Shown here: one piece after another, positions 40,460-51,076 of the stretch
Layout of the letters: each line of letters begins with the position of its first letter
How positions within the stretch are numbered: the first letter of the stretch is position 1
Origin: Gossypium raimondii
Lineage: Eukaryota; Streptophyta; Magnoliopsida; Malvales; Malvaceae
DNA length: 64,000 bases
Direction of reading: 5' to 3'
NCBI RefSeq assembly: GCF_025698545.1
Contig: NC_068569.1
Location: 5,270,001 to 5,334,000 of the forward strand
Notes under the pieces: model-generated
What the model saw: only the letters and a program-made list of their open reading frames with translations
Told to the model about the DNA's origin: nothing
Database searches by the model: none
Program-made: the position numbers and the translations under genes

Positions 40460-41494
40460 TCATTTGTCAAGCACCAGATTGCTTTCCACTAATGTTAATT
40501 TATTACTTGATCACCCCTCACTTATGCTGCGGGCTGAATATCTACAAGCTTTACAATATTCAAATTCGATAAAAGGTATCTAAGAGTTGATAGTTGTTTA
40601 GGTATGGTCAACTATGTAGTATCCCAAATCTGTGAAAAATCAAATATAAACAAATATTCAAATCCGAATTACCAGCTTTGGATCATTGTATTGTTATAAC
40701 AAACGAAAGGAAAAGTTAAGTTGGAAGCCAAATTCATTGTCAGAGGAAAAGATTGATTCTTCTGGAAAAATATGTCGCAGCTTTTATCTAACTTTGCTTT
40801 GGCCATTGTGTTGTATTGTATCCAAAGCAAAGCAAAGCAAAGCAAGTCGCCCATAATCTGTCAAAATATTTTAGAAAAGCAAATGCTTTGGCTTTTTAGA
40901 CTGCAGCAGGAGTTCCAGTACTACTGCACTTCTATGATTTCTTAAAGTGAAACTCTCCATGTAACCTTTACATTCAAGTGGACATTTTTTTTTTTAGTTA
41001 TTCATTTTCCATTGATTTATTCATTTAGTTTATAGAAAAGATCACTACCTCTTAATTGATAATGATTGAGGGGAGAATAATCTCGCAGTTGTATATGCTA
41101 AGGTTACCTTTTTCTCACGAGGTGTTTTTTTTTTCTTTTTTGGAACATTACAGATTTGAACAAGGAAAGTCATTGTCAAGACTTAAACATTGAATTGGAA
41201 TGTAAGTACAAAGCGATCAATCACTTGCTCCTTTGAGGTATCATTTTTTGAAAGGATAAAATTTTGAGAATGGATTTACTTTCGAAATAGATAATACCTA
41301 ATTGCAAGTGCGTTTTAATAATCTTTGTGCAAACAATGATGCCTTTTGTTTAAGGGCAAAATTATGATCACAATAAGCGAATAATACCTCATTTCAAGTG
41401 CAGTTTGGCAATCTTCATATAAATAATAACGCCATATGTCCAAGGACAAAACAGTGAAACAATCTTCACATTCGGAGCAAACAATGCCTTATCG

Positions 41495-43743
41495 TGTTAG
41501 GAGTATAAAGAAGGCCTTAGCCATTCGTGGTCTTTTCAGTCTCATAAGCTGAATTTTCGATATCAATCATGTACCTTTTTGGGGTATAGCTCTCAACATA
41601 AGGAGTATCAATGTCTTACTCCAGATGGAAAGGTTATTTTATCTCGCCACATTGTGTTTGATGAAATTTGTTTCTTGTTTCCTAAGTCTGTTGCTGACTT
41701 CTCCTCTTCAAGTTTGTGTCTCTACTTATGTACCTATTGTTGATAGTCGATCTACTGAATCTTCACAACTTGAGTCAGCCTCGCGACCTGTTTTGGCTTC
41801 GTCTTTAACCCCGTCTATTTCAGTTCCCTTTCCAGCTGACTCAGGATCTTTACCTCCGAGCACCGCTCTTCAGCCATCCTCTATCTCTCTGATCCTCCAC
41901 CTTTTCCTTCTCGCTTGAGTAACACACATTCCATGATTACTCGTTCGAAAGTTGGGATTTTCAAACCAAAAGCATTCTCTGTTAAAGATTATACTTATGA
42001 ATCCCACACAATTGATGAGGCGTTTGCCAGTAAGGAATAACGTCAAGCCGCTTAAGCTAAATATGATGCTCTTCTTCACAATTCTACTTGGGAGCTCATT
42101 TCCTTACCACCTGGTAGGAAGATTATTGGCTGTAAGTGGCTATTTAAGGTTAAAAAAAAATCTTGACGGGACTGTTACTCGTCGTAAGGCCCAGTTAGTA
42201 GCAAAAGGCTGTTCCTAGGTTCCTAGATGTGATTTCAAGGAGACATTCAGCCCTGTGGTCAAACCTGCTACTATCCGAATCATATTGTTTGTTGTTGTCT
42301 CTAAAGGTTGGCAACTTCATCAAGTTGATGTTAATAATGCTTTTTTAAATGGAGATTTCACTAATGAGGTGTTTATGCAGCAGTTCTAGGATATGTTCAA
42401 GATGGTCCCCATGGTGAGCACTTGGTGTGTTGTTTGACTGAAAATTTATATGCTCTACGTCAAGCTCAACGTGCCTGGTTCGATAAACTAAAATGCTTCC
42501 TTCTCTCTGTTGGGTTTGTCTTATCTAAATCTGATGCCTCTTTATTTGTTTGTGTTACATCTGTCTCCACTTTTTATGTGTTGGTTTATGTGGATGATAT
42601 TGTTATTGGAAGTCTGTCAGATAACATTGATGGTTTTGTTCAACAATTATATAGTGAATTTTCGCTTAAAGACATGGGTGATCTCCATTACTTTCTCGGA
42701 ATTGAAGTTACATGGTCCTCCACTAGATGTCTCTATTTATGTCAGCGCAAGTACATTCGAGAAATCCTTGACAGAAGTGGCTTAGTTAATGCAAAAATTG
42801 TTCACACACCTATGATGAGTTCTTCGGTGTTATCAAAGGATGAAGGAGATTGTCTAAGTAATCCCACTGAATATAGAAGTCTTACCAGTGCTTTACAATA
42901 TATAGTCTTAACTCGACCTGATATTTCCTACACCGTGAATCGAGTTTGTCAATTTATGCATGCTCCAACTACTGTGCATCTGGTTGCATTAAAACAAATT
43001 TTACGTTATTTACATGGCACTATTGATTTTGGGCTAGTTTTTTGTCCCTCTGATACACTTTCATTGGTGGGATATGCCAACGTCAACGAGAGGTTAGATT
43101 TTGATGATCATCGGTCAACGACAGGGTATTGTGTGTATTTTGGACATACACCAGTCTCGTAGTCATCCAAAAAAAAAACAAGTAGTGTCTCGATCTACGG
43201 CTGAGGCTAAGTACTGGAGTTTGGCTGTCTCTACCAGTGATGTTACTTGGTGAATCTCGTTGTTACAAGAACTACATTTGTGTTCTGCTGATCTTCCCAC
43301 TATTTGGTGTGACAGTTCAAGTGCCGTCGCTGTTGCAGCTAATCCTGTTCTTCACTCTAAATTCAAACATGTTGAGCTTGATCTCTTCTTTTTTCGTGAA
43401 AAAGTTGCAAATGGATCACCTGTTGTTGGCGAAGTTTCGGCTTGTGATCAAGTGACTGACATCTTCACCAAACCCCTATCTGTTTCGTCTTTTGTGCGTT
43501 TTCGCAATTATCTTCAGATTTTACTTGTGGAGAAGTTGGGAGAATGTTAGGAGTATAAGGAAGACATTAGTCATTTGTTAGTCTATTATACTCAAATTGT
43601 TATGCAGTTGCTGAATTGTTAGCAACAGTTAACTCATACAACACTTATATAAATATTTGTAATTGTACATATTAAAAAATAATCAATTCAACTCCTCAGT
43701 TTAATTTCTGAATTACTTTTCAGTATTACTAGATATTTTAGCA
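41495..43743 (+). mobile_element. Internally deleted Ty1/copia retrotransposon
   Basis: The element begins TGTTAGGAGTATAAAG and ends TTTTAGCA, with the perfect 5-bp target duplication TATCG at 41490-41494 and 43744-43748. The 3' LTR is 43545-43743 (199 bp, starts TGTTAGGAGTATAAGG), preceded by a purine-rich GTTGGGAGAA tract. At the 5' end only about 36 bp of LTR remain (41495-41530). They are joined directly to late integrase sequence, so the rest of the 5' LTR, the primer-binding site, gag, protease and most of integrase are missing. Total 2249 bp. Confidence 0.88.
41533..43544 (+). pseudogene. Remnant of copia polyprotein (integrase tail, reverse transcriptase, RNase H)
   Basis: In order: the integrase C-terminal end (words FLGYSSQHKEYQCL, SRHIVFDE, about 41560-41665), a short linker, then reverse transcriptase from about 42060 and RNase H ending near 43544. 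The YVDD polymerase motif is at 42587-42598 and is intact. The longest clean frame is 42422-43162; the last is 43260-43550 (WCDSSSAVAVAANPV, HVELDLFFFREKV). At least four stops or frameshifts break it, among them a T-run/A-run shift near 42155 and a stop at 43160-43162. Not functional. Confidence 0.88.
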
Positions 43744-44499
43744 TATCGCAAGTGTAGTCCAATAATCCTTTCCACTATGGATCCATTCATCCCTCGGGGG
43801 CAGATGGGAAGTTTCGTCAATGAGAATCTGTTAGGCCTATTTAGCCGTCAAGGGGGAGACGAAATGAGTTGGGGAAATGTTTTCACATCAATTAACTAAA
43901 AATTAGAATATGGGGGTACATATAGTAAAGGCCACCTTTCCCTAACAATGCACATTTTATTAAAAGGCAAAATTGTGAGAACAATTTTCATCTCATGGGT
44001 GCTCCAATAGTCCTTGTACAAACAAGAATTGAGATTTAGTGACCAACTCTCATTCTTTAAAACTAGACTCGTTGTTTGTAAAAATCCATTTTGAGCTTAA
44101 TATTTTTATTTTAATCTTTTCAAATAATGAACTAACCTTCAAATTAGGGAAATAATACTACCTTAAGATAAGTTTATTCTCTCTGGTATTTCCTATTTAG
44201 AACATGGTTGAAGTTTGTGATTGTTTCTCTTAACAATATCATCTCTAAAGTTCAAGCTTATGTCTTTATTTAAGAATATAATATACTTTATCATTGCACC
44301 TAACATTTGATTGAATATTTAATAACTCTGGATATCGTAATCTAACTCGGATGAGAATTCATTAGTAATATTTGGATAGCAAAGAAAGTCAAAAATAAGA
44401 AGAATTAAGCACACTACACCCCCATTTGTAATACTATTAATATTCAATACTAAAACTTTTTATTTTATTCATGCAACGCAGGAGCAAAGTCTGGTAGGT

Positions 44500-44736
44500 A
44501 AGGGTGTGCATTCGGTTGGTTTGGTTTTTTATACAAAAAATCGAATAAATCAAATTATTCATGTAAATTAAATAAATTGAATCAACCTAGGGAGAAAAAC
44601 CGAATAAACCAAAGCAAAAATTTAGTATATTGAACAAAATAAACTAATTAAATTGAACATGAAAACTGATTAAATCGAAAAAATTTGGTTTTTTCGGTTC
44701 AGTTCACTTTAGTTTAAAATTTTTTTGCACACCCCT
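44500..44736. repeat. Small element with AAGGGTGTGCA inverted ends
   Basis: The left end AAGGGTGTGCA is matched by TGCACACCCCT at the right end (10 of 11). The inside is AT-rich with TTCGGTT words near both ends in inverted order. It is 237 bp, non-coding and MITE-like. No target duplication seen. Confidence 0.5.
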
Positions 44737-47416
44737 GTTGGAAGGGGCCCCGACCCCCTAAAAATAGAAAATTTCATTTTTACCATTTAATTTTTAAAAG
44801 ATTTTAATTTAGTGAAAGGTAAAATTATATTTTGTCCCCTTCAAAATGATAAATTTTTAATTTAATACTTTAAAAATTATAAATATATAAATTATTAAAA
44901 TTGTGAAATTACATTTTAGTTCTCACGAGAATATACAATTTAATTCCAGTTTCCAAGAAAAATATTTGAAGCTTTAGTCATGTTTGTATGTACCATTATG
45001 GCGGAAAACTATGAAATTTTCTTAATTGCACCTGCGCGCAATACTTAAGACATGTAGAAAACAAAGTATTTAACATGAGTTTCTTTATTGCATATTCTCT
45101 TCTTTGTTTCTTTTATGTCCATCTTCTTCTGATCAAGAGAAAAGAAATACTTTCTCTTCTTTTCCTTCATCTGAAATTCCTTCATTTTTCTTTTCCTTTC
45201 GTAAGACATCCTTTGATAAAAGAATTAACTCTTCTTCACACCTCTCGATTAGAGTATCTTCAACATTATCTTTCAGATACTGAAGGAAACGAGGGCCGAA
45301 CTTTTAGTGATCAACAAATTTTTTTATTAGAAAAAAAAAAAACATTGGGCCACAGATACCCTTTGTTGAACAGATTCTTGCGGGATAATAAAGTAGAAAT
45401 TTGTCTGTAAATTGAAAAAGTCGAAAGATATCATAAAAGAAATGACAAAGAAGAAAACAGAAAAACATGCAAAGAGGATAAACACTCTCAATATGTTCTC
45501 CTTAATTTTTACTTATTAGGAAATTTTGCCATTGTCTTCTGCAGCTACGTAATTTCTGATCTTTATGATTGCCTGTTCTTCGGGTCTTATTTATAGGTTA
45601 ACCTAGTTTATTAATATTTTAAATATTATACTCTCATATTTAAGTTCCATTTTAGAAAAATAAAAAAGGCATGACTTACCTATGCCTCTTTTTTCTTTTC
45701 TTTAACCATGCTCTGTATTTTGTAGAATACAAATAGAATGTTGGATGTATAAATCTGCTATACAGTGTATGTAGTACCCTAGTACAGCATCTTTAGTTAT
45801 CAAAGGAATAAAGTAGAAAATAATCTCTAACAATGCCTTTTTTTTCTCTCTCTCTCTAACATTAAATAATATCCATTCCTTTGCAAATATTGTTTTCCTT
45901 TAATCTTTAAGGAGCAAAGTTTATGACTGTTCTCTTTAGTATTTACTCCTACTGTGTATATTCTCTTCTTCTTTTTTTATATCCTCTACCCTATCTGAAT
46001 AAGGAAAATTAAAGGAACTACTTTCTCTTCTTTTCCTTGTTCCTTCATTTTTTTTTCTTTTCTGATATTCTGGCCTTTGGAATGCATTCAAAGATGGAAA
46101 AGCATCGATTCTATTGCCTCCCATGTATATTAGGTGGATATCTTTCTAATAATGCTCACAGTTTCTTTAATTAAGATCATAAATTTTATATATGTTCCCT
46201 TTGGTCCACCATTGCCCTTTGTTGAATGTTCTTTAATAAGAGATAAAGCAGTATATATATATATTAATTGCTCAAGTATTGACATATTTTATTTTCGAAA
46301 ACAGTGATGAAACATACTATTAACTTTTGGAGGTATAATTAAAATTTTAAAAATTCTAATGGTTTAATGAGAATTTCCCAAAAATTCAAGAGTTCGATTT
46401 TTAAAAATTTTAATAACATTAATAAAAATTCAAAAATTTTAGAGATTAAATAAAACTTATCAAAAAATATCACCAAATTGTTTTAACAGTAAGAAAGGAA
46501 AAGAAATTAAATATTAAATATATTGATGCATCATTTTCATGAAAAGATTTAGTATGAAAAGGTAGAAGAATTAATTAAAGGAACTCATGTGGGTATATCC
46601 AGAAATATCCCACCATGGAATTTATTTTGTTTGATCAAAAGCTTGGTTCATTTCTTACATGATGTTCTGGATTATGTCAACAGCTAAATTCTCGTCATTC
46701 TCCAACACTACTTTCTTTTTTTCTTTAGTTTTTATTTATTTATTATTTTACCTTTGTTTTGTCACGTCTGCAACTAGGAAGGAGAGAATTGTTGTGATTA
46801 GTTGATGAAGAGGAATCATTTCCAACTCATATGAATATATATATATATCTATCTTTATCAATCTAAGAGAAAGAAGAAATGAATGCTCTCTTTTTATATC
46901 AGAAATTTATGTTGCTGCCCTGTGGTCCACTTATATCACCCTTTATTCTCCTTGTTGATATTTATTATATATTTTGTGTAGAATTTCTCAAATGCTTGCA
47001 TCCTCTCGGTAAATAACATGCTCCTCGCCACATTTCTTGTTCTAAAACCCTCCCATAAAAAAAAAAAAATCCTAAAGACTTGAATTTCAATCTCCTGCTT
47101 GCTATTCTCTCAATTAAAAGTTTTTATTTATTTCTTGATATATAAATTGTTTTGAATTTTAATTTGGGGAATTTATTTAATCAGTATTCCTTAAGCTTTT
47201 ATCCTCAAGTGCTAGCTATTTTCACTTGATCGTTAATGTCGATTAGGGTCTCTGTGTATGAGGCCTCTGTTTATTTTGCTTTCTAATTTTTAACTTTGAG
47301 TTTTTGATTGCTTTCGTGGATTGTATCTTTCAAGTTCTAATTTCAGTAAAGTAATTGACTTTTCATAAAAAAATAATTTAATCACTTCTTTTTTTATGGC
47401 CTGGATCACAAGTACA

Positions 47417-47612
47417 AGCAATGGCAAATCTAGAGGGCCGACAGTGGCCTCTCCCTTTTATTTTTTAAAAATTTTAAATTAGTAAAGTTAAAATTTCACT
47501 ATAATTTCTCTTAAAAATGATAAAATTTTAATTCAATCCTTTAAAAATTGTTAGTAAAAATTAAAATTTAATTCCGTCCCTCTAAAAAAATTTTCTGGCT
47601 TCACCCTTAAAA
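47417..47612. repeat. Fragment of AT-rich non-autonomous repeat
   Basis: The left edge GGCAAATCTAGAGGG and right edge TCTGGCTTCACCCTT can pair imperfectly. The inside has TTTAAAAATTTTAAATT-type words also seen at 44770-44930. Class unknown. Confidence 0.35.
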
Positions 47613-49019
47613 GGGTGGGTCTTTTAAATATATATGACAATGGTTGGTGAGAGTGTTAGAATTATTTGATAAAAAACTATAATTCCTCATTCATCGTAAG
47701 GACTGGATGTAGTAGAGGAAGGCTCAAACCCAATAAATCCATATCCAGTCCTTCAGTTATGGTCCTACTGGACTGGTTAATTTCCAACATCTGTCATTGG
47801 CTTGGAAATGAAACAACAACAATGACCCATTAAGTTGTAGAAAGCCCAACAAACTTCGCACCTAAACCCCCAATTTCTTTAATCTTTCCGTTTGTTCAAC
47901 CCATTTAATTTTTGCTAAACCTTGGTTTTCTTTTACAAAACAGGTTGTAATGATAAAATATAGTACTTCACCGGTTGTATAAATTTAATTTGTTACAAGG
48001 TTTAAATATTTGGAAGAAATTTTACAAATTAAAAATAATTATATAAAAAATTCAATATGAATATTGTTATATTTGTAAAATTTATAAATAGTTTTAATAA
48101 AACAAATTTTAAAAATATTTGTTATAATTAAATAAAAATTTTTGAAACTTAAGTTTTATCTTTTAGTGGGACCATGTATATTAAATCAAATAAAATTAAA
48201 TGAAATTAGAAAAAGGAATTTGATCTATTAAAATTCCTATTGAAATTGCACAGGAATTTTAAATTCTCTAAAATATTTACCTAAACAATTTTATTTTTAG
48301 AAAACTTTAATACAAATCAAATTTCTCTTACAAATTTCTCATCCAAACAGATCGTTTAAGTTTTTAATTAAAATGGGTAAATTATATCACCAGTCATTAA
48401 ATTATGGGTAAATTTTGTTTTAATTATTAAATTATTTAAAAGTTTTCATTTAAGTCATTGACTTATTAAAATTAGTACTATATGATTTTCTCTTTTCACA
48501 CTTCTTGTGCCAATCGAAAGCTCTCTTTTCCCTTCTCTTCTCCAGATCAATGTTTTTTTTTTATGAAACAATTTTGGACGTTACAAATTTGTAAATTAAA
48601 ATTCAAATAATTTTTTTCTCCAATTTTTGACACTAACTATCAGGTCAACTTGGATTTAAAGTATGCTCTTCTACTTGTCAATAAGTATCGATCTATCACA
48701 CTGATAATTGAATCGTCGATTGGAGCTCACTTACAAAACTTAAAAAAAAAACTTAATAATTTAGCGACTTAAATAAAAAAATTTTAATATTTCAACAAGT
48801 TATCAAAATTTTTGAATAATCCATTAACTAAATTGTGCAATTTTTTATCAAGCGGTGAAAACAAAAAGTTACCTATAATTTGATCAGCAATTTTAGCTAA
48901 AAATTATTATTAGAAAAAGCTAAGCGAATTGAATTGAAAGACCAAAATAACCCTTAGAAACTTTTATCCTCAAAAATCATACCGGTGGCAATGCTTTCAT
49001 CACCAAACATAAGAGGAAA

Positions 49020-50291
49020 ATGGTTACTCCCCATTATTTGTTGCTTCACAGCAAGCATCCATCACCATTTCCTCCGCTCACCCTTTCCAAAGCCAAATGT
49101 TCCCTTGTCTCTCAATTGACTGAACTTAAACATCAACATGGAGGGAATCTCAACATTAATTTTAATCCCAAGAAAAAAGTAAACTCACCATCGTCTGTTC
49201 ATGCAGTGGAGAAAGATAGAGAGCAGTATGAAGTAGACCCAGAGAAGGCCAAAGAAGCCCTCCAAAAGCTTGACCAGCAGCTGCAAACTCTCTCTAATAA
49301 ACCAGTCAGCACTCCTAAGATCAGAGGTAACTAATATTTCCCTCTCTTTTTATCTTTATAATCTTCAACACTCTGTTGTCCTATTGCTTCTATTTTGGCA
49401 ACATTAAGGAGATTTCTGTTTTTTCCCCCCTTAAATTTTTAATTAAAATCATGGATGCAGTTTGGGCTTTAGAGTAAATATTCTTTTACCAAATGTTTCT
49501 GTCCTGGAACAAGTCATTTCTCCCAAAGAAATCAAGAGAATAGTTTGATTAGTAGAGTTAAGCAGGAAATAAGTGGTGGCATCCACTTGGGTTTTGTTCA
49601 ATTTATTCATTCAACCTCTCTTAGCGATGATATAATAAGAAGGCATCTAGCTGCATCTGGTCTCTTCAGTTAAAAAGGCATCCGCCTGGGTTTAGTCCAA
49701 TTTATTTGACTGAACAGTAGCTGTACTTATCTATCCGAGCCTGCCAAAGCATATATACAAAGGCATTCCATGTAGCCCTCTATTCTTATTGCAAATGGCC
49801 AATTTAATTTCTTTAAACTGTCTTGATCCAACCCATATTCTAGTAGGATTTGTCAGCAAGAAAAATCTCATTTAAAATGATTGCACTATTAGGACATAAA
49901 CCCGTTTCTGCTTGTTAAATAGCACACTTCGGGTGAGTGACACAGGTAGAATCAAGTTATTCTAAATTTAACATATACATGAAGGTTCATACATTTATAC
50001 CCATGTTCGAATTTACTAGCTTGTTAACCAAGGCTGTTGAGGAAGTGTAGTGACATGTTTCCTTTTAACTGATTTGCAGCTTCAGATGTAAAGCTTACAA
50101 GGGACGAAATGGTAGAAGATAGCCCAGAAATTTCAGGGTCTTTCCTAACATCTTTAACTACTGCTCTTCTTATTTTCACAATCTTCTACAATGTGTTGTT
50201 TTATTTTGTGATAAAGCCATCCATAGATGGACCAGACTCACCTCCTCCTCAACCTACCACCAGCTTCACTGAGCCAAGAGTTTTGCAGTAG
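49020..50291 (+). CDS. Small plastid-type single-pass membrane protein, function unknown
   Basis: Two exons, 49020-49326 and 50080-50291, joined in frame at GT..AG sites, giving 172 aa. Residues 1-60 are basic and Ser/Pro-rich without acidic residues before about 24, consistent with a transit peptide. Residues 61-102 are hydrophilic with a conserved-looking core DREQYEVDPEKAKEALQKLD that should form a helix. Residues 103-122 are acidic (DEMVEDSPEISG). A strong membrane segment follows at about 123-147 (FLTSLTTALLIFTIFYNVLF), then a short Pro-rich tail. I recall similar unannotated proteins in other plants but cannot name a function. An upstream ATG at 48990 is out of frame and closes quickly, so it could only act as a small upstream frame. 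Confidence 0.8.
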
Positions 50292-51076
50292 TTCTCCACT
50301 CCTTCCACCATTAACACCACCACTTCTGTCTAAGTTAATGTTGGTTAGAGTTTTAAGAGCAATTTTTCTTATACATGTAATTGGAACATGAAGCATGTTT
50401 TCGCCCATATCTCTTGAAACACAGAAATGCAAAGCAAAAGAAATATGTGAAACTTTGAATCCTCCAAGTTTCCTTTATATTTCAAACGTACATCTTGAGA
50501 TGCATGAAAGGAGAACTAAAATGCCATTGTACGAACCTTTATTATTATTGTTTAAAAATTACAAGTAAACTGAAAATTACTCAATTGGTTATTATTAAAT
50601 TCATCTCTACTTCATGTGGTGACAAATGACTTGAGATGCTTAATTCCTTGCTTCAAAGGATACTTTTTTCATATCCTTAGATTAAAAAAAAAACCATATT
50701 TTTCTTTTAATAAAGTACTGTGACTCAATGTCATGTCGTAAAAAATAATCAATATAAAAAATAAATCTTAAATAGTTACGATAGAGATTAGTCCTTTTCA
50801 CTGTAACAACACGTGGTAATAATTTTTTTTATTAATTGCATGAAGCTTATTATAAGAGAAACCATGAATGGGATCGGCCTAGAACTAGAAGGTGAGGCCC
50901 ATTGCAGTGGCAACGGCTACGAGGTTCCTTCCTTCCTTCCTTGTTAAATATAGCAAACGCAAAGACAGCAATTGAAAACGCAACTGTCAGTGACAAAGGA
51001 AGAATTAACGATCTGCAATTCCCACCCACAAAACAGACAACAATTCCCCCTTCCCCAAAAATAAACAATAAAAATT
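50292..51076. other. 3' flank of the membrane-protein gene and promoter of the CCR-like gene
   Basis: Non-coding. 50292-50560 is probably 3' UTR. 50925-50941 is a (TTCC)n tract. 50880-51076 has transcribed-like composition and is probably the 5' UTR of the next gene. Confidence 0.45.

Larger units (their letters stand above)
36096..41494. other. Long gene-poor stretch
   Basis: 36181-36219 is a GAT/ATG-rich microsatellite. 36560-37040 has higher GC, with overlapping frames on both strands and no recognisable domain; it looks like a repeat fragment. 37321-37740 has an unrecognised minus-strand frame (listed separately). 37750-39150 is extremely AT-rich. 40443-40459 is a (GCAT)n tract and 40822-40845 a (CAAAG)n tract. 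41290-41490 contains diverged repeats of about 95-105 bases sharing AATAATACCT and TTCAAGTGC/TGCAAGTGC words. No gene is supported. Confidence 0.5.
43749..49019. other. Gene-poor AT-rich DNA with repeat fragments
   Basis: 43749-44500 is AT-rich. 44500-44736 is a small element with short inverted ends. 44740-44950 and 47417-47620 are fragments of a common AT-rich repeat type with GGCC-rich edges. 45076-45400 and 45935-46250 resemble each other. 45845-45865 is CT-rich. No gene is supported; the 111-codon frame at 45075-45410 is Leu/Phe-rich translation of a pyrimidine-rich tract. Confidence 0.45.

Noticed and set aside
41625-41918. 97-codon open frame as an independent gene
   Set aside because: It is an out-of-phase reading of the copia integrase tail and the linker before reverse transcriptase.
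45075-45410. 111-codon open frame read as a possible membrane protein
   Set aside because: The Phe/Leu richness comes from a pyrimidine-rich tract; there is no domain and it ends in low-complexity A-run sequence.
48990-49139. ATG at 48990 as start of the small membrane protein
   Set aside because: It is in a different frame from 49020 and meets a stop near 49120.
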